From Lachnospiraceae bacterium (GTDB lineage: Bacteria > Bacillota > Clostridia > Lachnospirales > Lachnospiraceae), in assembly GCA_900753685.1 (NCBI GenBank), contig CAAEAB010000225.1:1-7757 (forward strand): a stretch of DNA of 7,757 nt, read 5' to 3'. The notes beneath the pieces were generated by a model. It saw only the letters and a program-made list of their open reading frames with translations. It was not told the origin of the DNA and searched no databases. Of this stretch, positions 1 through 6,655 are shown one piece after another (the first letter of the stretch is position 1; every line of letters starts with the position of its first letter). The position numbers and the translations under genes were made by a program.

Positions 1-1532
1 CAACAGCAACGGAGACGACAGCCGCTGCTGACACCCAGGGAGCAGATACAGCGACAGGAGATAAGATTCTTCGTGTAGCTACTGAGGATCCGCAGGTACC
101 GCTGGATATGCAGCTGAATACTTACAGCATAATCATGAAGATTACGGATAACGTTACCGAATCTCTTCTGACAACCAACAATGAAGGTCAGCTGGAGCCG
201 ACGCTTCTGGAAGAAATGCCGGTATTATCTGAGGACAAAATGACTTATACATTTACACTGAAGGAAGGTGTGACATTCCATAACGGCGCACCTCTGACCA
301 GTGCCGATGTTAAGTATTCTCTGGAAAGACTTATCAAAAAGCTGAAAATGGGAAGCTTGTTGGAAAAGGTTGAAGGTTATGATGCTATGTTCAACGAGGA
401 AACCGATGAACTGAGTGGTATTGTTATTATTGACGATACACATTTTGAGATTCATATGTCCGAAGTTTATACGCCATTGTTATCCGCACTTTCCACACCA
501 TACTGCGCGATTTATCCAGCAGAGGCCTGTGAAGCAGCCGGCGATAACTGGGGTATGACAGAACTTTACGGTACAGGTCCTTTCAAATTGGTCAGCTATC
601 AGACTGGAGTAGGCGTAGAGCTTGCAAAGAATGAAGACTACCATGGCGGAGAAGTTAAGCTTGACGGCGTTAAATACACATTTATCGATGATTCCAACAC
701 AGGTGTTCTTGAATATCAGAAAGGTAATATCGATGTTGTATATCTGGATTCTGCGTTGTATCCAACCTATGCCAACGGCGAATTGGCTGACGAAATGTAC
801 AGCTTTAGTCCGGTTGGTGGATATTACTTATCCTTCAATGTAAATGATATTCCGGAAGTTCAGGTTCGTGAAGCTCTCACATATGCTATTGACCGTGCAG
901 CTCTTTGTGAAAGCGTATTGTTTGGAACAGCAACTCCAAACTCCAACTTCCTTCAGGAAGGCTTAATCGGCGCTGATTCCAGCACAGAGCAGTTTGAGTA
1001 TAATCCGGAAAAGGCTAAAGAGCTTTTGGCTGAAGCAGGTTATGCAGACGGCTATGACCTGAGAATTACGGTAAATACAAAATATCCTACAAGTGTTACG
1101 ATTGCAACAGCTATTCAGGCTCAGATGAAGGAAGCCGGTGTCAACGTTGAAGTTGAGCAGGTGGACAGTGCAGCATGGACTGATATGAAAGCAAACGGCG
1201 GCGTTATGTGCGGTATCGGTAACTGGTATGTTGATTATAATGACCCGGATAGTATGTTATATCCTGTAAGCGACGGACGTGTAGATTTGAATTCCATCTT
1301 CTGGCATAATGATGAATTCAAACAGCTGATGATCGACGGTGTTCAGACAGATGATGACGCTGAGAGACAGGAAATCTACGCTCGTGCAGATGAAATTCTT
1401 ACTCATGAAGATTTTGCTGTAGCTATGCTTTACAATGAAACGATGTTCTATTTGAAGAAACCTTATGTAGAAAACTTTGAAGTAACATTCACATATCGGA
1501 CAATGTTTAAGGATACAGATATTGTACAGTAA
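1..1532 (+). CDS. Peptide ABC transporter substrate-binding protein (family 5), 5'-truncated by window
   Basis: Extracytoplasmic receptor that captures peptides and delivers them to the permease pair encoded downstream. The frame is open from base 3 to the TAA at 1530-1532 (509 visible residues). The first ~20 visible residues are a Thr/Ala/Asp-rich linker typical of the segment after a lipoprotein cysteine. Then comes KILRVATEDPQVPLD, matching the first beta strand of the SBP_bac_5 family. The family signature follows at about residues 75-105 (YTFTLKEGVTFHNGAPLTSADV), and later FKLVSY, the PEVQVREALTYAIDR segment and YNPEKAKELLAEAGY are also family hallmarks. The Met at 108 is not the start: it has no ribosome binding site and the homologous domain begins before it. 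Only the signal peptide, lipobox and a little linker should be missing. First gene of the transporter set, separated from the permease by a hairpin-rich spacer. Substrate is not readable from sequence; a nickel- or oligosaccharide-binding relative is less likely given the neighbours. Confidence 0.93.
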   Translation, partial: TATETTAAADTQGADTATGDKILRVATEDPQVPLDMQLNTYSIIMKITDNVTESLLTTNNEGQLEPTLLEEMPVLSEDKMTYTFTLKEGVTFHNGAPLTSADVKYSLERLIKKLKMGSLLEKVEGYDAMFNEETDELSGIVIIDDTHFEIHMSEVYTPLLSALSTPYCAIYPAEACEAAGDNWGMTELYGTGPFKLVSYQTGVGVELAKNEDYHGGEVKLDGVKYTFIDDSNTGVLEYQKGNIDVVYLDSALYPTYANGELADEMYSFSPVGGYYLSFNVNDIPEVQVREALTYAIDRAALCESVLFGTATPNSNFLQEGLIGADSSTEQFEYNPEKAKELLAEAGYADGYDLRITVNTKYPTSVTIATAIQAQMKEAGVNVEVEQVDSAAWTDMKANGGVMCGIGNWYVDYNDPDSMLYPVSDGRVDLNSIFWHNDEFKQLMIDGVQTDDDAERQEIYARADEILTHEDFAVAMLYNETMFYLKKPYVENFEVTFTYRTMFKDTDIVQ

Positions 1533-1555
1533 TTTTTATCGTAAATAATTAGCTG

Positions 1556-1607
1556 GATATAGCTATGGCGGAGCCAAAAGCGGCAAGCCGCTATAGCTAT
1601 ATCTTTT
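1556..1607 (+). terminator. Strong hairpin with short T tail, terminator- or attenuator-like
   Basis: Arms 1556-1571 (GATATAGCTATGGCGG) and 1588-1603 (CCGCTATAGCTATATC) are complementary over all 16 positions, with one G-U wobble. The 16-base loop can add a GCC/GGC mini-stem (1573-1575 with 1582-1584). The stem is followed by only four T residues (1604-1607) and then AATGGG, so it would be a leaky terminator at best. It starts 24 bases after the binding-protein stop codon, a common place for a hairpin that either ends part of the transcripts or protects the binding-protein mRNA from 3' decay. Either role would give more binding protein than permease. The structure is seen in the sequence; the function is inferred. 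Confidence 0.55.
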
Positions 1608-1615
1608 AATGGGTG

Positions 1616-1664
1616 ATTACATTATAGCTTGAGGGCGGCCGGGGTCGCCCGAATTGTATGTAAT
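1616..1664 (+). other. Second intergenic hairpin (GC-rich inner stem)
   Basis: Outer arms ATTACAT (1616-1622) and ATGTAAT (1658-1664) are perfectly complementary. They enclose a GC-rich inner stem, 1633-1639 with 1644-1650, of seven pairs (one G-U) closed by a CGGG tetraloop at 1640-1643. There is no T tract after either stem, so it is not an intrinsic terminator. It may serve as an RNA-stability or processing structure in the spacer between binding protein and permease. I recognise no riboswitch family in it. Confidence 0.4.
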
Positions 1665-1665
1665 G

Positions 1666-1680
1666 TCCGGCGCTGCCGGA
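1666..1680 (+). other. Third intergenic hairpin, compact GC stem
   Basis: TCCGGC (1666-1671) and GCCGGA (1675-1680) form a perfect six-pair stem with a three-base GCT loop. It begins two bases after the second hairpin and ends 20 bases before the permease ribosome binding site. Its closeness to the translation start suggests it could affect loading of ribosomes or mark a processing end. No T tract follows, so termination is unlikely. Role is inferred only. Confidence 0.4.
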
Positions 1681-1700
1681 AATGACGGTGAAGATTAAAA

Positions 1701-1707
1701 AGGAGGG
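1701..1707 (+). promoter_or_regulatory. Ribosome binding site that fixes the TTG start of the first permease
   Basis: AGGAGGG lies six bases before TTG at 1714. An in-frame TAA at 1696-1698 closes the reading frame just upstream, and the next in-frame Met is 36 residues further on, inside the first family motif. The TTG is therefore the only sensible start. Confidence 0.85.
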
Positions 1708-1713
1708 AATTCC

Positions 1714-2646
1714 TTGTTATCATACATTTTAAAACGATTGGCACAAACCATTCTTGTTTTGTTTGGTATTACACTGATTACGTTTATTTTGCTGAATGTT
1801 GTTCCGGGTGATCCGGTGGCGATGATGCTTGATAAACGAGCCGATGAAGCAACGATTGAAAAAGTGCGTCATGAAATGGGACTGGATGTTCCGTTACCTG
1901 AACAGTATGTTAATTTTATTAAAGGCGCAGTCCGTTTGGACTTCGGTAAATCCTATTTTACCAAAGAGGTCGTAGCGGATGCGATTATCCGAAGCTTTAA
2001 AGTAACTGTTAAACTGGCGGCCATGTCGTTTTTGTTTGCCTGTATTATAGGCTTGACCTGCGGTATGATTGCCGCGGTATATAGGGGGAAATGGATCGAC
2101 TCGCTCCTGATGACGCTATCCATAGCCGGGGTTTCGGCGCCGTCCTTCTGGATAGCGATCATACTTCAGATCATTATCGGATTGAAGTTGGATTTGCTGC
2201 CAATATCCGGTTTCGATGGACCATTGAATTATATTTTGCCGAGTATCGCTCTCGGAACCAGGTATGCGGGAAGTATCGCCCGTATCACCAGAACAAGTAT
2301 GCTGGACGTTATAAAACAGGATTACATTCGAACAGCCCGCTCTAAAGGAGTTAAAGAAGTCCTTGTTATTATGAAGCATGCTTTGAAAAACGCCATGATC
2401 CCGATTGTTACACTCGTTGGTACGGAGCTTGGCTATATGCTGACCGGTTCCATGCTGATTGAAAAGGTATTCTCTATTCCGGGAATCGGAAAACTGGCTG
2501 TTGACGCCATGAACAATCGAGATTTGCCGCTGCTCCAGGGTACGGTTGTTTATATTGCACTGGTATTCGTTGTGGTGAATCTGGTCGTAGATATTTCCTA
2601 CGCCTTTATCGACCCACGAATCCGCTTTGGGAAGGGAGGAGAGTAG
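1714..2646 (+). CDS. Peptide ABC transporter permease, DppB/OppB type
   Basis: Integral membrane subunit forming half of the peptide channel; it pairs with the next gene's product. The 310-residue length is normal for the family. It opens with the characteristic MLSYILKRLAQTILVLFGIT helix (about residues 8-30), ending in the conserved VVPGDPV motif. Other hydrophobic segments lie near residues 101-123, 130-156, 172-190, 227-250 and 277-297, consistent with six membrane spans. The cytoplasmic coupling loop that docks on the ATPases is seen at about 203-230 (DYIRTARSKGV...HALKNAMIP), followed by the family's LTGSMLIEKVFSIPGIGKL stretch (243-261). It starts with TTG. Stop and next start are separated by three bases, so it is co-translated with the second permease. 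It could serve dipeptides, oligopeptides or, less likely, nickel; the sequence does not separate these. Confidence 0.95.
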   Translation: MLSYILKRLAQTILVLFGITLITFILLNVVPGDPVAMMLDKRADEATIEKVRHEMGLDVPLPEQYVNFIKGAVRLDFGKSYFTKEVVADAIIRSFKVTVKLAAMSFLFACIIGLTCGMIAAVYRGKWIDSLLMTLSIAGVSAPSFWIAIILQIIIGLKLDLLPISGFDGPLNYILPSIALGTRYAGSIARITRTSMLDVIKQDYIRTARSKGVKEVLVIMKHALKNAMIPIVTLVGTELGYMLTGSMLIEKVFSIPGIGKLAVDAMNNRDLPLLQGTVVYIALVFVVVNLVVDISYAFIDPRIRFGKGGE

Positions 2647-2649
2647 TCT

Positions 2650-3561
2650 ATGTTTTTTAAACAGAAAAAATTTGAACAAGCCGTCCTTTCCGGAGAGTAT
2701 TCCATGGACGATATCGAATACTCCAGTTATTATAAAGATAGCTTTAAACGATTAAAAAAGAATAAAATGGCGATGTTTTGCGCCATTATTGTCATTCTCC
2801 TTGTGCTTATCGCTATTTTTGCACCGATGATAGCGCCGTATGATCCGGATGTACAGGATTACGCTTCCATATTACAGTCACCATCCAAAGCACATCTTCT
2901 GGGAACGGACGAATATGGACGTGATATTTTATCACGTATTATCTACGGTACGCGGGTATCCTTAAGCGTTGGACTTTTGGCTCAGGTTCTGGCCACCCTG
3001 ATCGGTGTGACTCTTGGCGCTTTGGCTGCTTATTACGGCGGCTGGGTAGATACGCTCATTTCCCGTATTATGGAAATTTTTGCGGCTTTCCCGGATTTGA
3101 TTTTTGCTATGGGAATTATGTTTGTTATCGGGCCGGGTATTAAAAATATTTTCATTGCCCTTGGCCTTTTAACCTGGGTGCGTACCGCCCGTATGGTCCG
3201 CGGTCAGATTTTACAGCTGAAAGAGAAGGAGTATGTGGAGGCGGCGAAGGCCAGCGGCGCTACAGCCTTCCATACAATTACAAAGCATTTGATTCCGAAC
3301 TGTATTTCTACAGTCATCGTTCTTGTAACCCTCGGTATTCCGAATGCGATCATGTACGAAGCTTCTTTAAGCTTCCTCGGACTGGGTATCCAGCCGCCGA
3401 CAGCGAGCTGGGGTTCTATGATTAGCTTTGCCCAGCCGTATATCAGTTACCTGCCAACTTACAGTATCTTCCCGGGTATTGCTATCATGATTACGGTTAT
3501 TGCCTTTAATATTTTCGGTGACGGCCTTCGTGATGCCCTGGACCCTAAGATGAAGAATTAA
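2650..3561 (+). CDS. Peptide ABC transporter permease, DppC/OppC type
   Basis: Second membrane subunit of the importer. It has 303 residues, a usual length. A cytoplasmic N-terminal tail (about 1-38) precedes the first span (about 41-62). The family motif HLLGTDEYGRDILSRIIYG is at 82-100. More spans lie near 103-128, 140-160, 163-180, 218-240 and 275-292. The ATPase-docking loop is at about 194-217 (EYVEAAKASGA...HLIPN), and the conserved MYEASLSFLGLGIQPP segment is at 235-250. The end, GDGLRDALDPK, is typical. A strong GGGAGGAG ribosome binding site inside the last codons of the preceding gene (2634-2641) sets the ATG at 2650. TAA is followed by 14 bases to the next gene. Nothing is odd in composition or length. 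Confidence 0.95.
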   Translation: MFFKQKKFEQAVLSGEYSMDDIEYSSYYKDSFKRLKKNKMAMFCAIIVILLVLIAIFAPMIAPYDPDVQDYASILQSPSKAHLLGTDEYGRDILSRIIYGTRVSLSVGLLAQVLATLIGVTLGALAAYYGGWVDTLISRIMEIFAAFPDLIFAMGIMFVIGPGIKNIFIALGLLTWVRTARMVRGQILQLKEKEYVEAAKASGATAFHTITKHLIPNCISTVIVLVTLGIPNAIMYEASLSFLGLGIQPPTASWGSMISFAQPYISYLPTYSIFPGIAIMITVIAFNIFGDGLRDALDPKMKN

Positions 3562-3575
3562 AGGGAGGTCAGGTT

Positions 3576-4565
3576 ATGTCAGAAAATTTACTTGAAGTTA
3601 AAAATTTGAAAACCTACTTTTTTACCGACGGCGGTGTTGTTAAATCTGTGGATGATGTTTCCTTTAATGTCAAACCAGGAAAAACATTGGGTGTTGTCGG
3701 GGAATCCGGATGTGGTAAGAGTATTACGTCGCTGTCGATTATGCAGCTGGTGGAAACGCCTCCGGGAAAGATTGTCGGCGGCGAGATTATATACAACGGC
3801 GAAAATCTTCTCGGCAAAAATGCCGACGAGATGCGTAAGATCCGCGGCGGCGAAATTGCTATGATTTTCCAGGAGCCGATGACTTCTCTGAATCCGGTAT
3901 TTACTGTGGGACAGCAGATTATGGAAGCGCTGACGATCCATACGGATATGGATAAGAATAAAGCCAAAGAGCGGGCCATTGAGATGCTGAAGCTTGTAAA
4001 AATCCCATTGGCTGAAAAGCGTTTCAATGAATATCCGCATCAGTTATCCGGCGGTATGCGCCAGCGTGTGATGATCGCTATGGCATTGTCCTGTAATCCA
4101 AAGCTGTTAATCTGCGATGAACCGACAACGGCGCTGGATGTGACCATTCAGGCCCAGATTCTGGATTTGATCAATGAGTTGAAGGAAAAGCTCGGAACTT
4201 CCATTATGATGATTACCCATGACTTGGGTGTTATTGCCGAGGTGGCCGACGACGTTATGGTTATGTATGCCGGTAAGATCGTGGAGTACGGTACGGCGGA
4301 TCAGATTTTTGAAACGCCGATGCATCCGTATACCCATGGTCTGATGAACTGTATACCAAAGCTGAATGACGAAAATGAGACCCGGCTTCATGTGATTCCG
4401 GGAATGGTGCCAAGTCCTGACAGAATGCCGAAGGGCTGCGCCTTCTGTCCGAGATGTTCAGAGGCGAAAAAAATCTGTGAAGAGAAGATGCCGGAACTGA
4501 TGGAAGTCAACGGACAGAAAGTCCGCTGCTTTAAATATACAAGTGAATGGGAGGGAGCCGAATGA
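3576..4565 (+). CDS. Peptide ABC transporter ATP-binding protein, DppD/OppD type
   Basis: One of two cytoplasmic ATPases that power import. The 329 residues show every nucleotide-binding motif intact: Walker A GESGCGKS (42-49), Q-loop Gln99 (FQEP), signature LSGGMRQR (157-164), Walker B LLICDE (177-182) and switch His215. The C-terminal oligopeptide-transporter extension begins at MHPYT (249-253). It carries Cys288, Cys291, Cys294 and Cys301, with Cys318 near the end; from memory, the Thermoanaerobacter DppD structure holds an iron-sulfur cluster in the matching region. GGGAGG (3563-3568) seven bases before the ATG supports the start. The last codons overlap the start of the partner ATPase (ATGA, 4562-4565), so the two are translationally coupled and probably made in equal amounts. 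The D-type assignment rests on gene order and the KIVGGEI and QEPMTSLNP style of the N-terminal domain. Confidence 0.95.
   Translation: MSENLLEVKNLKTYFFTDGGVVKSVDDVSFNVKPGKTLGVVGESGCGKSITSLSIMQLVETPPGKIVGGEIIYNGENLLGKNADEMRKIRGGEIAMIFQEPMTSLNPVFTVGQQIMEALTIHTDMDKNKAKERAIEMLKLVKIPLAEKRFNEYPHQLSGGMRQRVMIAMALSCNPKLLICDEPTTALDVTIQAQILDLINELKEKLGTSIMMITHDLGVIAEVADDVMVMYAGKIVEYGTADQIFETPMHPYTHGLMNCIPKLNDENETRLHVIPGMVPSPDRMPKGCAFCPRCSEAKKICEEKMPELMEVNGQKVRCFKYTSEWEGAE
4550..4557 (+). promoter_or_regulatory. Ribosome binding site that decides the start of the second ATPase
   Basis: GGAGGGAG sits between two in-frame ATG codons, at 4547 and 4562. It is correctly placed (4-6 bases) before the one at 4562 and cannot serve the upstream one, whose own codons it overlaps. 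The second ATG is therefore preferred, giving a 326-residue protein. This also produces the common ATGA stop-start overlap with the preceding gene. Confidence 0.8.
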
Positions 4566-5542
4566 CAGAAGAAAGAAAAACTCCGTTATTGGAAGTAAGA
4601 GATTTGAAAAAATGGTTTCCTGCCAAGAAATCACCCTTTTCCAGAGAAAAAATATTTATCAAGGCTGTGGACGGCGTGAGTTTTACCTTAAATGAAGGAG
4701 AAACTCTGGGCGTTGTTGGTGAATCCGGCTGTGGTAAATCCACAATGGGACGTTCCGTCCTTCGTCTCCTTGAACCTACGGGGGGGCAGGTTATTTATAA
4801 AGGCGTTGATTATACCGCTTTGAAGGATAAGGAACTGCGGGATTCCCGAAAGGAACTTCAGATTATTTTCCAGGACCCATATGCCTCGCTGGATCCACGT
4901 ATGACCATCGGAGATATTATTGCAGAGCCGCTGGATATCCAGTTGAAGCTCTCAGCAAAGGAGAGAATGGAGAGAGTTCTTCAGACGATGGACCGGGCCG
5001 GGTTGAATACCCGTTTCGTCAATCGTTATCCGCATGAGTTTTCCGGAGGACAACGTCAGCGTATCGGCATTGCCCGGGCAATCGCATTAAATCCGAAGAT
5101 TATGGTCTGCGATGAGCCGGTATCCGCTCTGGACGTATCCATCCAGGCTCAGGTTATTAATCTGCTGATGGATTTGCAGAAGGAGATGGGGATGGCCTAT
5201 ATCTTTATTTCTCATGATTTGAGCGTTATTAAGCACATTTCCGACAGAGTTGCTGTTATGTATCTGGGACACCTGGTTGAAATTGCGGATAAAAAAGATA
5301 TTTACGCCCATCCGATGCATCCATATACTGTGGCATTGTTATCGGCGATTCCGGTGCCAGATCGGAAACATAAAAAAGAAAAAATTGTTTTGGAAGGCGA
5401 TTTGCCGAGCCCGGCGAATCCGCCATCCGGCTGTGTGTTCCATACACGGTGTTATAAGGCTCAGGACATCTGCAAAACAGAAGTGCCTGAGTTGAAAGAT
5501 TGTGGGAATGGACATTGTTGTGCATGCCATTTCCCTGAATAA
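4562..5542 (+). CDS. Peptide ABC transporter ATP-binding protein, DppF/OppF type
   Basis: Second cytoplasmic ATPase, expected to form a heterodimer with the preceding gene's product. Of 326 residues, motifs are all intact: Walker A GESGCGKS (53-60), Q-loop Gln104 ([11 protein letters not shown], diagnostic for the F subtype), signature FSGGQRQR (160-167), Walker B IMVCDE (180-185) and switch His218. The C-terminal extension begins at MHPYT (252-256). It contains Cys291, Cys297 and Cys304, plus an unusual Cys-dense tail (Cys314, 319, 320 and 322 within HCCACHF). An in-frame ATG 15 bases upstream would add MGGSR but is rejected because the ribosome binding site lies inside it. A run of seven G at 4780-4786 is read through in frame and does not disturb the protein. 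A 24-base gap leads to the epimerase, consistent with one transcript. Confidence 0.95.
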   Translation: MTEERKTPLLEVRDLKKWFPAKKSPFSREKIFIKAVDGVSFTLNEGETLGVVGESGCGKSTMGRSVLRLLEPTGGQVIYKGVDYTALKDKELRDSRKELQIIFQDPYASLDPRMTIGDIIAEPLDIQLKLSAKERMERVLQTMDRAGLNTRFVNRYPHEFSGGQRQRIGIARAIALNPKIMVCDEPVSALDVSIQAQVINLLMDLQKEMGMAYIFISHDLSVIKHISDRVAVMYLGHLVEIADKKDIYAHPMHPYTVALLSAIPVPDRKHKKEKIVLEGDLPSPANPPSGCVFHTRCYKAQDICKTEVPELKDCGNGHCCACHFPE

Positions 5543-5566
5543 AATATTTTCACGGGGGAACTGAAA

Positions 5567-6640
5567 ATGAAAATTACAGGAATCAAGGTAAGACAGGTTG
5601 AGGTGCCGTTAATCGAACCGTTTCGGATTTCACTCGGTGTCATTACCCATTCAAGGAGCGCCATTGTATCCGTAGAGACGGATGAAGGACTTGTAGGTTA
5701 TGGCGAAGGTGCGCCGGCGATATTGATTACCGGAGAGAGCCTGTCAGGAACAACAGATATTATTCATGCCTTTGAAAATGATTTGCTCGGCGTTGATCCG
5801 ACCGACCTGGAAAAGGTTTATTGGATTATGGATCGGGCGGCCGCCCATGCCGGCTCGGCAAAATGCGCCATTGATATGTCCTGCTATGATTTGCTTGGGA
5901 AAAAGGCGGGGCTGCCGGTATATAAGCTGTTAGGCGGTCATCAGAACCATATGGATACGGATATTACCGTCGGTATAGATGAACCGGCAGTGATGGCGGC
6001 AAAGGCGAAGAAACATGTAGAGGCCGGATTTGATACGATTAAGACAAAGGTAGGAACTACCTTCGCGGAAGACCTGGCCCGTGTGAAAGCGATTCGCGAG
6101 GCTGTTGGTGATGACGTGAAAATTCGTGTGGATGCCAATCAGGGATGGCAGCCGAAGGAAGCTGTACGTCTCATCGAACGTTTGAATGAGTATGATATTG
6201 AGCTGGTGGAACAGCCGGTACCATATCACGATATAGCAGGTCTTGAATATGTGACAAAGCACTCGATCGTGCCGATCATGTCCGATGAGAGCTGTTTTAA
6301 TGCAAAGGATGCCCTTCGTCTTGTAGAACGGCGGGCCATCGACTATCTCAACATTAAACTGATGAAATGCGGCGGCATCCGCGAGGCATTGAAAATTAAT
6401 GCCATTTGCGAATCTGCTGGAATTGAGTGTATGCTTGGATGCATGGTAGAGGAAAGTAATCTGGGAATTACTGCTGCAGCCAGTCTTGGAGCCGCTACGA
6501 AAAATATTACCCGAGCGGATCTGGATGCAACCTTTACTTTGACCGATTTACCGTTTAAGGGCGGTATGCACATTGAAAATACAAAGAGTCTTGTATTACC
6601 GGAGGAACCTGGATTTGGTTTTATAGGATTTGAAGATTAA
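5567..6640 (+). CDS. Dipeptide epimerase (L-Ala-D/L-Glu epimerase-like), enolase superfamily
   Basis: Cytoplasmic Mg-dependent enzyme predicted to invert the alpha carbon of the second residue in dipeptides, as in recycling of the murein dipeptide L-Ala-D-Glu. The 357 residues show the two-part fold: a capping domain (1 to about 125) and a TIM barrel (about 130-325). Catalytic elements are all visible: K159-T-K161 on barrel strand 2, metal ligands Asp189 (RVDANQGW), Glu215 (VEQP) and Asp240 (SDES), general-base Lys264 (NIKLMKCGG), and the DxD pair Asp318/Asp320 (ADLDAT) that marks dipeptide epimerases by holding the substrate amino group. Position 24 is Gly, where I recall B. subtilis YkfB having Arg24 contacting the Glu carboxylate, so specificity may not be Ala-Glu. 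GGGGGA (5554-5559) supports the ATG. It follows the peptide importer directly, implying imported dipeptides as substrates. Muconate cycloisomerase or o-succinylbenzoate synthase is less likely because of the DxD motif. Confidence 0.9.
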   Translation: MKITGIKVRQVEVPLIEPFRISLGVITHSRSAIVSVETDEGLVGYGEGAPAILITGESLSGTTDIIHAFENDLLGVDPTDLEKVYWIMDRAAAHAGSAKCAIDMSCYDLLGKKAGLPVYKLLGGHQNHMDTDITVGIDEPAVMAAKAKKHVEAGFDTIKTKVGTTFAEDLARVKAIREAVGDDVKIRVDANQGWQPKEAVRLIERLNEYDIELVEQPVPYHDIAGLEYVTKHSIVPIMSDESCFNAKDALRLVERRAIDYLNIKLMKCGGIREALKINAICESAGIECMLGCMVEESNLGITAAASLGAATKNITRADLDATFTLTDLPFKGGMHIENTKSLVLPEEPGFGFIGFED

Positions 6641-6655
6641 TGGGGGAATAGACAA

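Noticed and set aside
108..110. ATG at 108 as the start of the binding protein
   Set aside because: The frame is open to the left edge, encodes the expected linker and first beta strand before it, and there is no ribosome binding site ahead of it.
1533..1713. Riboswitch or internal promoter in the spacer before the permease
   Set aside because: I see no recognisable riboswitch core. The best -35-like TTGAGG (1629-1634) has no properly spaced -10 box. The structure is better described as simple hairpins.
2116..2679. 187-codon open frame on the minus strand across the two permease genes
   Set aside because: It lies wholly opposite well-supported permease sequence, has low-complexity His/Asn/Gln-rich content typical of antisense shadows, and has no ribosome binding site.
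4547..4549. Upstream ATG as the start of the second ATPase
   Set aside because: The only good ribosome binding site overlaps the codons just after it, so it serves the ATG at 4562 instead.
4780..4786. Run of seven G as a programmed frameshift or sequencing error site
   Set aside because: The frame continues through it with correct family sequence ([11 protein letters not shown]), so there is no break to explain.
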